Notes under the pieces: model-generated | Databases searched by the model: none | Told to the model about the DNA's origin: nothing | Seen by the model: only the letters and a program-made list of their open reading frames with translations | Part shown: in pieces, positions 8,906-16,886 of the stretch | Layout: each line of letters opens with the position of its first letter | How positions within the stretch are numbered: position 1 is the stretch's first letter | Made by a program: the position numbers and the translations under genes | Source: UBA1479 sp964012715 | GTDB taxonomy: Bacteria; Pseudomonadota; Alphaproteobacteria; Rhodospirillales; Casp-alpha2 | NCBI GenBank assembly: GCA_964012715.1 | Contig: CAXGUG010000004.1 | Location: forward strand, 10,515 to 74,514 | Direction of reading: 5' to 3' | Length of the DNA: 64,000 nucleotides

Positions 8906-9639
8906 GCGGCCGCGCGCAAATCATGGGCGACCTGAAGGCTGCGCTGTCCGGCGGCGCGGACGATGCCGCCCGCCGCCGCGCGGTGGCCGACCGCTTGGCG
9001 GCCAAGGCGCGGCACGTCATTCCGGTTCGCGGCCAAGACAGCGGCCCCGCCGCCACCGACCGGTTCCAGGCCGAGGCCGAACGCGTGCAGGCCACCGTGG
9101 CCCGCGTCGCTGCCATCGACGATGTGCCGGGCGCGGTTGCCGATTATCTGGCGGCGCAGAACCTGCCCGCCGCCCTGCGCATGACGCCCGACCCGCGATT
9201 GCAGGCCGCCCCCTGGAACCGCACCGCGATTCAGGTTTCCGAAGGCTCCGCCCAAGGGTCGGACACGGCGGGGCTCAGCCATGCCTTCGGCGGCGTCGCC
9301 GAAACGGGCACCCTGGTTTTCCTGTCCGGGCCGGAAAGTCCGACCACGGTCAACTTCCTGCCGCCGGTGCATATCGCGGTCGTTCGGGCGTCGGAAATTT
9401 CCGGCTGTTTCGAAGACATCTGGTCGCGCTTGCGGGCGGCCCGGACCGGGGCCGAGGGCACGGGCACGGACGGCAACGGCCGGTTCATGCCGCGCAACGT
9501 CAACTGGATCACCGGCCCGTCGCGTACCGCCGATATCGAACTGACCCTGTTCCTCGGCGTGCACGGGCCGAAGACCCTGCATATCGTGATCGTCGATGAC
9601 ATCGCCGGCGGCGAAAGCCATGGCGGACCGGCGACCTAA
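8902..9639 (+). CDS. lutC: Lactate utilisation protein LutC/LldG (LUD domain)
   Basis: 245 residues; the start ATG overlaps the lutB stop. It is a LUD-domain protein with VSEGSAQGSDTAGLSHAFGG, GVAETGTLVFLSG and NFLPPVHIAV, the conserved central motif of the family, and a C-terminal WITGPSRTADIE loop. LutC is the smallest subunit of the LutABC complex. It completes the cassette, so L-lactate oxidation is plausible. No lactate permease or lutR regulator is adjacent. The 3' end overlaps the Smr gene by 20 bases, so transcription may run into it. Confidence 0.93.
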   Translation: MSGRAQIMGDLKAALSGGADDAARRRAVADRLAAKARHVIPVRGQDSGPAATDRFQAEAERVQATVARVAAIDDVPGAVADYLAAQNLPAALRMTPDPRLQAAPWNRTAIQVSEGSAQGSDTAGLSHAFGGVAETGTLVFLSGPESPTTVNFLPPVHIAVVRASEISGCFEDIWSRLRAARTGAEGTGTDGNGRFMPRNVNWITGPSRTADIELTLFLGVHGPKTLHIVIVDDIAGGESHGGPAT

Positions 9640-10225
9640 GGCCCCCGCCGGGGCGCGGTCCGGCGGGGAAGACGGCGACGCCCTTTGGGCGCGTGTCATG
9701 CGCGACGTCACCCCCCTGACCAACCGGCCCGATCGCATCGATCATCCGGTCCCCGAAGACACCCCCCCGGCCAAGGCCGCGAAGAAAACGCCCGCCCGCC
9801 CCCGCGTGCTGCCCACGCCCCTGCCCGATGCCGCGACGACCCCGCCGCGCACGCCCGCGCGCGATCTCAGCCATGGCGCCGCGCCCGGGCTGGACCGCCG
9901 GACCCAGACCAACATGCGCCGGGGCAAGGTCCCGGTCGAGGCGCGCCTCGACCTGCACGGCATGACTCAGACCGAGGCTCATCGCGAACTGATCGGCTTC
10001 ATCACCCGCGCCTATGGCCGGGGGCTGCGCTGCGTTCTGGTGATCACCGGCAAGGGCCTGCGCGAAACGGGCGAGGTCGGGGTGTTGCGCCGGGCCGTTC
10101 CCGGCTGGCTCAACGCCCCGCCGATCAAGGGGCTGATCCATGCCTTCGACCATGCCGCCCGCCATCACGGCGGCGAAGGGGCGCTTTACATCCTGCTCAA
10201 ACGCAATCGGGGGACCGATCAATGA
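9620..10225 (+). CDS. Smr/MutS2-domain protein
   Basis: 201 residues from the ATG at 9620; an ATG eight codons upstream, deeper inside lutC, is an alternative. The first 110 residues are low-complexity and rich in Pro, Ala and Arg. The last 90 form a Smr domain with LDLHGMTQTEAHRELIGFI, where LDLHG is the catalytic motif, followed by VLVITGKGLRETG and ALYILLKR. Stand-alone Smr proteins have DNA-nicking or RNA-endonuclease activity in several systems; which applies here is unknown. It overlaps the downstream XRE gene by 4 bases (ATGA). The Smr gene commonly follows mltA in related genomes, so the lut cassette may have been inserted between them. Confidence 0.92.
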   Translation: MADRRPKAPAGARSGGEDGDALWARVMRDVTPLTNRPDRIDHPVPEDTPPAKAAKKTPARPRVLPTPLPDAATTPPRTPARDLSHGAAPGLDRRTQTNMRRGKVPVEARLDLHGMTQTEAHRELIGFITRAYGRGLRCVLVITGKGLRETGEVGVLRRAVPGWLNAPPIKGLIHAFDHAARHHGGEGALYILLKRNRGTDQ

Positions 10226-10608
10226 CGCCCTTCGGACAGGCCCTGCGGCGGCTGCGCAAGGTCAACAAGATCACGCTCAAGCAATTCGCACAGGAAATGG
10301 GCGTGTCCTCGGCCTATTTCTCGGCCCTGGAACACGGCTATCGCGGCCGCCCCGGCCCCGGCCTGGTGCAGCAGATCGCGGGTTACTTCAACCTGGGCAC
10401 GGAAGAAACGGACGAATTAAAACGCCTGGCCGGGCTGTCCCATCCCCGCGTCACCGTCGACACGGCGGGCCTCAACCCCAAGGCCACGGAACTGGCCAAC
10501 CTGCTGGCCGAACTGATCCACGAACTGGACGAAGACACGGTCGACTGGATCATCGCCGAAATCCGCGGCCGCCGCGCCTCAAGAACCCGGGGCGGGCCGA
10601 CGCATTAG
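10222..10608 (+). CDS. XRE-family helix-turn-helix regulator
   Basis: 128 residues. The N-terminal 65 form a Cro/C1-type HTH: GQALRRLRKVNKITLKQFAQ, then MGVSSAYFSALEHGYRGRP, where SAYFSALE is the recognition helix. The C terminus (NPKATELANLLAELIHELDEDTV) looks like a helical dimerisation segment. It probably binds DNA, but no target is evident. The start overlaps the Smr stop in ATGA, so the two proteins are probably made in a fixed ratio. It converges with hslU across a 70-base gap without an obvious strong terminator. Confidence 0.9.
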   Translation: MTPFGQALRRLRKVNKITLKQFAQEMGVSSAYFSALEHGYRGRPGPGLVQQIAGYFNLGTEETDELKRLAGLSHPRVTVDTAGLNPKATELANLLAELIHELDEDTVDWIIAEIRGRRASRTRGGPTH

Positions 10609-10678
10609 GCCGGTGGCTGTTCTGCAAAATCCGTGGGCACGGCGCGATGCCAACCGCGCCAGCCCATCGCGTCTTGAG

Positions 10679-12055
10679 TCAGAGGATAAATTTAGATAGG
10701 TCCGCATTTTTCGCCAGCGGGGCGACCTGGTCGTTCACATAGGCGGCGTCGATGGTGATGGTTTCGCCGGAGCGTTCGGAGGCGGAGTAGCTGATTTCCT
10801 CGACCAGCTTTTCCAGCACCGTGTGCAGGCGGCGGGCGCCGATGTTCTCGACCCCTTCGTTGATTTCGACCGCCAGGTCGGCGATGGCGTCGACGGCGTC
10901 GTCGGTGAAGATCAGCTCGACCTCTTCCGTTTTCATCAGGGCCGCGTATTGCTTCAGCAGCGAGGCCTCGGTTTCCGACAGGATGCGTTTGAAATCGTCC
11001 TTGGTCAGGGCGTTCAGGTTGACGCGGATCGGCAGGCGGCCCTGGAGTTCGGGCAGCATGTCCGACGGCTTGGCGACGTGGAACGCGCCCGAGGCGATGA
11101 ACAGGATATGGTCGGTGTTGACCGGGCCGTGCTTGGTGGCGACGGTCGTGCCCTCGATCAGCGGCAACAGATCGCGCTGCACGCCTTCGCGGCTGACGTC
11201 GCCGCCCTTGGCTTCGGAGCGGGCGGAGATTTTGTCGATCTCGTCCAGGAACACGATGCCGTTGTTTTCCACGGCATGGATCGCGTCTTTGACCACGCGG
11301 TCGTCGTCGAGCAGCTTGTCGCCTTCCTCGGCCAGAAGCACGGCGTAGCTTTCCTCGACCGTCATGCGCTTGGCCTTTTGCTGTTGGCCGAACGCCTTGC
11401 CCAGCATGTCGTTCAGATTGAGCATGCCCATCTGCGCCCCCGGCATGCCGGGAATGTCGAAGGTCGGCATGCCCATGCTCGGCGTCTCGGCGACGTTGAC
11501 TTCGATCTCGCGGTCGTTGAGCTCGTTGTTGCGCAGCTTGCGGCGGAAGGTTTCGCGCGTTTCCTTGCTGGCGTTCTCGCCGACCAGGGCGTCAAGCACC
11601 CGTTCCTCGGCGCGCAGTTCGGCCTTGGCCGTGACTTGCTTGCGCAGGCGTTCGCGGGTCATGTGGATGGCGGTTTCGACCAGGTCGCGGACGATCTGTT
11701 CGACGTCGCGGCCGACGTAGCCGACCTCGGTGAATTTGGTCGCCTCGACCTTAATGAACGGGGCCTGGGCGAGCTTGGCCAGGCGGCGGGCGATCTCGGT
11801 CTTGCCGACGCCGGTCGGCCCGATCATCAGGATGTTCTTGGGCAGGACTTCCTCGCGCAGATTGTCGGGAAGCTGCTGCCGCCGCCAGCGGTTGCGCAGG
11901 GCGATGGCCACGGCGCGCTTGGCGTCGTGCTGGCCGATGATGTTGCGGTCCAGTTCCGAGACGATCTCGCGCGGGGTGAAGCTGGTCGTGCCCGCGCTGT
12001 CTTCGGCGGACTTGGGGGCGGTTTGCGGGGCAGCCTTTTCGGCGGACTCGGTCAT
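10679..12055 (-). CDS. hslU: HslUV protease ATPase subunit
   Basis: 458 residues from an ATG overlapping the hslV stop (ATGA). Walker A is GPTGVGKTEIARRLAKL and Walker B is GIVFLDEIDKI; the VGYVGRDVEQIVRDLVE segment and the C-terminal ARRLHTVLEKLVEEI and SKFIL tail are typical. The C-terminal residues dock in HslV and activate it. HslU is a hexameric AAA+ unfoldase feeding proteins to HslV, acting mainly on misfolded proteins during heat shock. The I domain (about residues 115-250) is present, including a Met-rich stretch with GMPTFDIPGMPGAQMG. Confidence 0.97.
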   Translation of the reverse strand: MTESAEKAAPQTAPKSAEDSAGTTSFTPREIVSELDRNIIGQHDAKRAVAIALRNRWRRQQLPDNLREEVLPKNILMIGPTGVGKTEIARRLAKLAQAPFIKVEATKFTEVGYVGRDVEQIVRDLVETAIHMTRERLRKQVTAKAELRAEERVLDALVGENASKETRETFRRKLRNNELNDREIEVNVAETPSMGMPTFDIPGMPGAQMGMLNLNDMLGKAFGQQQKAKRMTVEESYAVLLAEEGDKLLDDDRVVKDAIHAVENNGIVFLDEIDKISARSEAKGGDVSREGVQRDLLPLIEGTTVATKHGPVNTDHILFIASGAFHVAKPSDMLPELQGRLPIRVNLNALTKDDFKRILSETEASLLKQYAALMKTEEVELIFTDDAVDAIADLAVEINEGVENIGARRLHTVLEKLVEEISYSASERSGETITIDAAYVNDQVAPLAKNADLSKFIL

Positions 12056-12597
12056 AGGGCCTCGATGGTCAGATTGGCGTTGGTGTAGACGCAGATCCCG
12101 GCGGCGATGCTCATGGCCTTTTCGGCGATGGCGCGGGCGTCCATGTCGTCGCGGTCGATCAGGGCGCGGGCGGCGGCCAGGGCGTAATTGCCGCCGGACC
12201 CGATGCCGATCACCCCGTCTTCGGGCTCCAGCACGTCGCCGGTTCCGGTCAGGACGAGGGAGACCTCTTTGTCGGCCACGGCCATCATGGCTTCGAGCCG
12301 CCGCAGGTAGCGGTCGGTCCGCCAATCCTTGGCCAGCTCGACGCAGGCGCGGGTCAGTTGCGTCGGATATTGTTCCAGCTTGGCTTCCAGCCGTTCGAAC
12401 AGGGTGAAGGCATCGGCGGTGGCCCCGGCGAAACCGCCGATCACCGTGCCGTTGCCGAGGCGGCGAACCTTGCGGGCATTGGCCTTGATCACCGTATCGC
12501 CCAGGCTGACCTGTCCGTCCCCGGCCAAAACCACGTTATCGCCCTTGCGGACGCAAAGAATGGTGGTGCCGTGCCAGGTGGGGGTATCTGAAGCCAT
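12052..12597 (-). CDS. hslV: HslUV protease peptidase subunit
   Basis: 181 residues. HGTTILCVRKGDNVVLAGDG contains the N-terminal catalytic threonine exposed after removal of a short propeptide of about nine residues. GFAGATADAFTLFERLEAKLE and IGSGGNYALAAARAL are the other family signatures. It forms the dodecameric proteolytic core of HslUV. It is the first gene of hslVU, divergent from hisB across 167 bases. A possible heat-shock promoter lies in that gap. Confidence 0.97.
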   Translation of the reverse strand: MASDTPTWHGTTILCVRKGDNVVLAGDGQVSLGDTVIKANARKVRRLGNGTVIGGFAGATADAFTLFERLEAKLEQYPTQLTRACVELAKDWRTDRYLRRLEAMMAVADKEVSLVLTGTGDVLEPEDGVIGIGSGGNYALAAARALIDRDDMDARAIAEKAMSIAAGICVYTNANLTIEAL

Positions 12598-12635
12598 GGA
12601 ATTTCCTGATTTCGCCGTAAAACCGTCAGGTGGGG

Positions 12636-12666
12636 AATGTGGTCCGGTGGGCCGGGACGGTCAAGG
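12636..12666 (-). promoter_or_regulatory. Possible RpoH-type promoter of hslVU
   Basis: Read on the minus strand, CTTGACC (near 12660-12666) is followed, after the expected kind of gap, by CCACATTCC (near 12634-12642), 40-70 bases upstream of the hslV ATG. This resembles the CTTG...C-rich -10 pattern of alphaproteobacterial heat-shock promoters, though the -10 half is a weak match. hslVU is normally heat-induced, which is the main reason to suggest it. Confidence 0.3.
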
Positions 12667-12764
12667 CCGGGGCCGCCGAAGCCGCCCATTTTAATTAAAA
12701 ATGTGCAAAAACGCGCCGCACTGGTAAAAGACCGCATCCCGCATGAAGTAAAGGATTTCCGCCC

Positions 12765-13364
12765 ATGCGCACGGCGACGATCGAACGCAACACCAAGGAA
12801 ACGCAGATCAAGGTCACGGTCGACCTGGACGGCACCGGCGAATACAACGTCTCGACCGGCGTCGGCTTCCTCGATCACATGCTGGAGCAACTGTCGCGTC
12901 ATTCGCTGATGGACCTGACGGTTGCGGCCAAGGGCGACACGCATATCGATTTCCACCACATCACCGAAGACACCGGCATCGCCATCGGCGAAGCGGTCAA
13001 CATGGCGCTGGGCGACCGCAAGGGCATCACGCGGTATGGCTCGGCCCTGATCCCCATGGACGAAACCCTGTCGCGGATCGCCATCGACCTGTCGAACCGG
13101 CCCTACCTGATCTGGCGGGTGGATTTCTCAAAGCCGAAGCTGGGCGACATGGACACGGAACTGTTCAAGGAATGGTTCCAGGCCTTCGCCCAGGCGGCGG
13201 GCGCGACCCTGCATGTCGACAACCTGTACGGTGAGAACAACCACCACATCGTCGAGTCCTGCTACAAGGGCCTGGCCCGCAGCCTGCGCGAAGCGATCGA
13301 GATCGATCCGCGCAAGGCCGATGCCGTGCCCTCCACCAAGGGAACCTTGGGCGGCTCGCTGTAA
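12765..13364 (+). CDS. hisB: Imidazoleglycerol-phosphate dehydratase
   Basis: 199 residues, the monofunctional form without a histidinol-phosphatase domain. Metal-binding histidine motifs are present: GFLDHMLEQLSRHS, DTHIDFHHITEDTGIAIGEA and NNHHIVESCYKGLARSLREA. It dehydrates imidazole glycerol phosphate to imidazole acetol phosphate, the sixth histidine step. It is the first of the his genes here, which continue as DUF2628-hisH-hisA-hisF-hisE. hisG, hisD, hisC and hisI are not in the window. Confidence 0.97.
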   Translation: MRTATIERNTKETQIKVTVDLDGTGEYNVSTGVGFLDHMLEQLSRHSLMDLTVAAKGDTHIDFHHITEDTGIAIGEAVNMALGDRKGITRYGSALIPMDETLSRIAIDLSNRPYLIWRVDFSKPKLGDMDTELFKEWFQAFAQAAGATLHVDNLYGENNHHIVESCYKGLARSLREAIEIDPRKADAVPSTKGTLGGSL

Positions 13365-13394
13365 GGCTTCTTCCGTCAGAAACGAAACCGTCCG

Positions 13395-13796
13395 ATGCGC
13401 GTGTTCACCGTTCACCTTCGCCGTCACGGCCTGGACCCGGACCGGGATGTGAAGCTGGTCAAGGAAGGGTTTTCCTGGCCGGCGTTCCTGTTCACCTTCC
13501 TTTGGGCGCTGTGGAACCGGATGTGGTGGACGGCGCTGGGACTTTTCGTGATCGTTTCTGTCGCCGGATTGGTGGCCGAGGCGCTGGTTCCCGATGCGGC
13601 CTGGGCGGCGATGCTGGTGCTTTATGCGGCGGTCGGCTTCCTGGGCAACGATCTCTATCGCCGCTATCTGGGGGGGCAGGGGTTTGTCGAGGTTTCGCCC
13701 GTCTGCGGTAAGGACCGGGACGAAGCGCTCTATCGTTTCCTCGACGCCGATCCGGCCCTGGCCCGCGATCTGGCGGGTGCGGGCCTCAGGGTTTGA
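13395..13796 (+). CDS. DUF2628 membrane protein
   Basis: 133 residues. DUF2628 proteins open with a short soluble segment followed by a F-x-W-P-A-F motif; here this is VKEGFSWPAFLFTFLWALW. Two or three hydrophobic helices follow (about residues 30-60 and 70-88), then GNDLYRRYLGGQGF and a soluble tail. The role is unknown. Its position between hisB and hisH is shared with other Rhodospirillales-type his clusters, but nothing in the protein suggests a histidine-pathway enzyme. Its 3' end is the first unit of a 13-base tandem repeat. Confidence 0.85.
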   Translation: MRVFTVHLRRHGLDPDRDVKLVKEGFSWPAFLFTFLWALWNRMWWTALGLFVIVSVAGLVAEALVPDAAWAAMLVLYAAVGFLGNDLYRRYLGGQGFVEVSPVCGKDRDEALYRFLDADPALARDLAGAGLRV

Positions 13797-13827
13797 GTAC
13801 GGGGTTTGAGTTCTGGGTTTGAGTAAG
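13789..13827. repeat. Three-copy 13-base tandem repeat
   Basis: GGGTTTGAGT occurs at 13789, 13802 and 13815, exactly 13 bases apart; the remaining three bases of each unit vary (ACG, TCT, AAG). The first copy contains the TGA stop of the DUF2628 gene, and the array ends 14 bases before the hisH start. It may be slipped-strand duplication of the gene end or an RNA or protein binding site. Confidence 0.85.
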
Positions 13828-13841
13828 GACAAAGGCTGGTA

Positions 13842-14489
13842 ATGACCATCGCATTGATCGATTACGGCTCGGGCAACCTGCGTTCCGCCGCCAAGGCGTT
13901 CGAACGGGTGCTGAGTGACCTGGGCCGCAGCGATACGGTCGCGGTCACCGCCGATCCGGACGTGGTCGCCAAGGCCGACCGCATTGTCCTGCCGGGTGTC
14001 GGGGCCTACGGCGATTGCCGGGCCGGGATCGATGCCTTGGGCGGCATGAACGAAGCCCTGAACGAAGCGGTGATCACCAAGGGACAGCCGTTCCTCGGCA
14101 TCTGCGTCGGCATGCAGCTGATGGCGACCGCCGGGTTCGAATACGGCGAACACGCCGGGTTCGGCTGGATTCCGGGCCAGGTCCGGGCCTTGGCGCCCGC
14201 GGATAAGAGCCTGAAAATCCCCCATATGGGCTGGAACGAGCTGCTTTGGGTCGGCTATCAGGAGCATCCCGTCCTGAAAGGCCTGGCGAACGGCCATCAC
14301 GCCTATTTCGTCCATTCCTTCCATATGATCCCGGAAGTCTCCGAACATCTGCTGGCCGTAACCGATTACGGCGGCCCGGTGACGGCCGCCATCGGTCGCG
14401 ACAACATGGTCGGGACACAGTTCCACCCAGAGAAAAGCCAGGCTGTCGGGCTTAAGCTTATCGAAAATTTCCTAAATTGGATGCCCTAA
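13842..14489 (+). CDS. hisH: Imidazole glycerol phosphate synthase, glutamine amidotransferase subunit
   Basis: 215 residues. Class I amidotransferase with the nucleophile Cys in FLGICVGMQLMAT and the His-Glu pair in GTQFHPEKSQAVG. It releases ammonia from glutamine and channels it to HisF. The conserved LPGVGAYGDCRAGI and HMGWNELLW segments line the interface with HisF. hisA follows after 27 bases. Confidence 0.97.
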   Translation: MTIALIDYGSGNLRSAAKAFERVLSDLGRSDTVAVTADPDVVAKADRIVLPGVGAYGDCRAGIDALGGMNEALNEAVITKGQPFLGICVGMQLMATAGFEYGEHAGFGWIPGQVRALAPADKSLKIPHMGWNELLWVGYQEHPVLKGLANGHHAYFVHSFHMIPEVSEHLLAVTDYGGPVTAAIGRDNMVGTQFHPEKSQAVGLKLIENFLNWMP

Positions 14490-14516
14490 GGGCAATCCGC
14501 ACCGCCGGAGTTGGTA

Positions 14517-15242
14517 ATGATCTTTTTCCCCGCCATCGACCTGAAAGACGGAAACTGCGTGCGCCTGTATCAGGGCGACATGGATCAGGCGACGGTGTTT
14601 TCCGACGACCCGGCGGCCCAGGCGCGCAAGTTTCAGGATGCCGGATGCGAATGGGTTCATTTGGTTGATCTTAACGGTGCATTCGAAGGCAAGCCGGTGA
14701 ATGGCGCCGCCGTAAACGGCATTCTCGACGCCCTGGACATCCCCGTTCAACTGGGCGGCGGCATCCGCAATATGGCGACAATCGACGATTGGCTGGCGCG
14801 CGGCGTGCGCCGGGTGATCCTGGGCACGGTCGCCCTGACCGATCCGGACCTGGTTCGCGCCGCCTGCAAGGCCCATCCGGGCCGGGTCGCCGTGGGGATT
14901 GACGCCCGCGACGGGCTGGTCGCGGTCGAGGGCTGGGCCGAGGTCTCGGAAATGACCGCCCTGGACCTGGCGCGCCGGTTCGAAGACGCGGGTGTTGCGG
15001 CCATCATCTTCACCGATATCGGCCGCGACGGCGTGATGCAGGGCCCGAACCTGGAAGCCACGCTGGAAATGGCGCGTTCCGTGTCGATCCCGGTGATCGC
15101 GTCGGGCGGGGTGTCGTCGATGCAGGATTTGGCGGATTTGAAGGCCCAGGGCGGTGATTTGCTCGAAGGGGTCATTTCCGGGCGGGCCGTCTACGACGGT
15201 AAGATCGGCCTGAAAGAGGCCGTTGAATTGTTGGCGGCCTAG
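14517..15242 (+). CDS. hisA: Phosphoribosylformimino-5-aminoimidazole carboxamide ribotide isomerase
   Basis: 241 residues. The start ATG at 14517 (MIFFPAIDLKDG) is preferred over the in-frame TTG two codons earlier because GGAG is well spaced from it. The (beta/alpha)8 barrel has catalytic Asp in PAIDLKDG and in FTDIGRDGVMQGPN, plus phosphate-binding GGGIRN and ASGGVSS. It performs the Amadori rearrangement of ProFAR to PRFAR. No second activity (PriA-like) can be argued from the sequence. Confidence 0.96.
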   Translation: MIFFPAIDLKDGNCVRLYQGDMDQATVFSDDPAAQARKFQDAGCEWVHLVDLNGAFEGKPVNGAAVNGILDALDIPVQLGGGIRNMATIDDWLARGVRRVILGTVALTDPDLVRAACKAHPGRVAVGIDARDGLVAVEGWAEVSEMTALDLARRFEDAGVAAIIFTDIGRDGVMQGPNLEATLEMARSVSIPVIASGGVSSMQDLADLKAQGGDLLEGVISGRAVYDGKIGLKEAVELLAA

Positions 15243-15254
15243 GGGGCTCAGCAT

Positions 15255-16055
15255 ATGTTGAAAGCACGCGTCATTCCCTGCCTGGACGTCAACCAGGGCC
15301 GCGTGGTCAAGGGTGTGAACTTCGTCGACTTGGTCGACGCCGGCGATCCGGTCGAACAGGCGCGGGTTTATGATGCCGCGGGCGCGGACGAGCTGACTTT
15401 CCTCGATATCACCGCAAGCCATGAAAATCGCGACACCATTTTCGACGTGGTCGCCCGCACGGCGGAACAATGCTTCATGCCCCTGACCGTGGGCGGCGGG
15501 GTGCGGACAACGGACGATATCCGCAAGCTGCTGCTGGCCGGGGCCGACAAGGTCTCGATCAATACCGCCGCCGTGCACAACCCGGACTTCGTACGCGAGG
15601 CCTCGGAAAAGTTCGGCGCGCAATGCATCGTGGTCGCGGTCGATGCCAAGCGGGTCGATGCGAAAACCGGCGAACCTTCGCCCGACGGTACGCGGTTCGA
15701 AATCTTCACCCATGGCGGGCGCAAGCCGACCGGGATCGAATGCATTTCCTGGGCCGAGAAAATGGCCGAATTCGGCGCGGGCGAAATTCTTCTGACCTCG
15801 ATGGACCGCGACGGGACCAAGAACGGCTTCGACCTGCCGTTGACCCGGGCCGTCGCCGACGCCGTGCCGATCCCGGTGATTGCGTCCGGCGGGGTCGGAA
15901 CCCTGGATCATCTGGTCGACGGCATTACCGAAGGGCACGCCTCGGCGGTGCTTGCTGCCTCGATCTTCCATTTCGGCACTTATTCCATTCAGGAAGCCAA
16001 AGCCCATATGCTGGCGCATGGTGCTCCTGTAAGACTGGATGAAGACCTCACCTAA
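15255..16055 (+). CDS. hisF: Imidazole glycerol phosphate synthase, cyclase subunit
   Basis: 266 residues. The barrel carries the catalytic aspartates in IPCLDVNQGRVVKG and LLTSMDRDGTKNGFD; phosphate loops are VGGGVRT and ASGGVGT. It combines PRFAR with ammonia from HisH to make imidazole glycerol phosphate and AICAR. An AGGGGG ribosome-binding site overlaps the hisA stop, giving tight coupling with hisA. Confidence 0.97.
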   Translation: MLKARVIPCLDVNQGRVVKGVNFVDLVDAGDPVEQARVYDAAGADELTFLDITASHENRDTIFDVVARTAEQCFMPLTVGGGVRTTDDIRKLLLAGADKVSINTAAVHNPDFVREASEKFGAQCIVVAVDAKRVDAKTGEPSPDGTRFEIFTHGGRKPTGIECISWAEKMAEFGAGEILLTSMDRDGTKNGFDLPLTRAVADAVPIPVIASGGVGTLDHLVDGITEGHASAVLAASIFHFGTYSIQEAKAHMLAHGAPVRLDEDLT

Positions 16056-16082
16056 AGCCTCTCAGTTTAAAGGACTTCGGTC

Positions 16083-16400
16083 ATGACCCATGTTCTGGAT
16101 GACCTGTTCGCGACAATCGAAAGCCGCAAGGGCGCGGACCCGACCACCAGCTACACGGCTAAGCTGCTCGATGGCGGCGCGCCGCTGATCACCCGCAAGG
16201 TCGGCGAGGAAGCGGTCGAAACCGTGGTCGCGGCCCTGACCGGCGATAAGGTCGGCGTGACCAAGGAGAGCGCCGACGTGCTGTATCACCTGCTGACGCT
16301 TTGGGCCGAAATGGGCGTCGCCCCCGACGATGTCTGGGCCGAACTGCGCCACCGCACCGGCCAGTCAGGGATCGAGGAAAAGAATTCCCGTAAATCCTGA
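16083..16400 (+). CDS. hisE: Phosphoribosyl-ATP pyrophosphatase
   Basis: 105 residues, the stand-alone HisE form, not fused to HisI. The all-alpha MazG-like fold is indicated by ITRKVGEEAVETVVAALTGD and the following KESADVLYHLLTLWAEMG, with the acidic residues that bind Mg. It removes pyrophosphate from phosphoribosyl-ATP in the second histidine step. It is last of the his run, 27 bases after hisF. Confidence 0.95.
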   Translation: MTHVLDDLFATIESRKGADPTTSYTAKLLDGGAPLITRKVGEEAVETVVAALTGDKVGVTKESADVLYHLLTLWAEMGVAPDDVWAELRHRTGQSGIEEKNSRKS

Positions 16401-16447
16401 GATCGTGGTCCGCCCGGAACCCCCGGTGCAGAACAAAGGAACGACCC

Positions 16448-16810
16448 ATGGCCTATGACAGCAACAACATCTTCGCCAAGATCATCCGTGGCGAAATTCC
16501 CTGCAACACGGTCTACGAAGACGACCATGTCCTGGCGTTCAAGGACATTCAGCCGCAGCGGAACATTCATGTCCTGGTCATTCCCAAGGGCCCCTACGAA
16601 GACATGACCGCCTTTTCGGCCCAGGCCAGCGACGCCGAAATCGTCGCCTATATCCGCGCCATCCGAACCATCGCGGAAAAGCTGGGGGTCGATGCCGACG
16701 GCTATCGCCTGATCGCCAACACCGGCGAGAACGGCCATCAGGAAGTTCCTCACCTGCATGTCCATATCGTCGGCGGCGAGCCGGTCGGCCCGATGTTGAA
16801 AAAGAAATAG
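16448..16810 (+). CDS. HIT-family (HinT-type) nucleotide hydrolase
   Basis: 120 residues. The histidine triad is in EVPHLHVHIVGGEPVGPM, with the N-terminal IFAKIIRGEIPCNTVYED typical of HinT/PKCI proteins. HinT enzymes hydrolyse AMP-linked lysine and other phosphoramidates. It follows hisE after 47 bases with its own ribosome-binding site (AAAGGA), and hisE-HIT adjacency is common in alphaproteobacteria. The gene is followed by a terminator-like hairpin. Confidence 0.95.
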   Translation: MAYDSNNIFAKIIRGEIPCNTVYEDDHVLAFKDIQPQRNIHVLVIPKGPYEDMTAFSAQASDAEIVAYIRAIRTIAEKLGVDADGYRLIANTGENGHQEVPHLHVHIVGGEPVGPMLKKK

Positions 16811-16825
16811 GGCTGAAAACGACTT

Positions 16826-16870
16826 AAGGCCGGGGCGATCCGCACAAACGGCGGTTGGCCCGGCCTTTCG
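16826..16870. terminator. Terminator-like inverted repeat between convergent genes
   Basis: AAGGCCGGG (16826-16834) pairs with CCCGGCCTT (16859-16867); the right arm runs into TTTCGTCT on the plus strand. It lies between the HIT gene and the convergent small secreted-protein gene. The loop is long (about 24 bases), so this is a moderate call; it could serve either strand. Confidence 0.5.
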
Positions 16871-16886
16871 TCTCTAACGGTATTCG

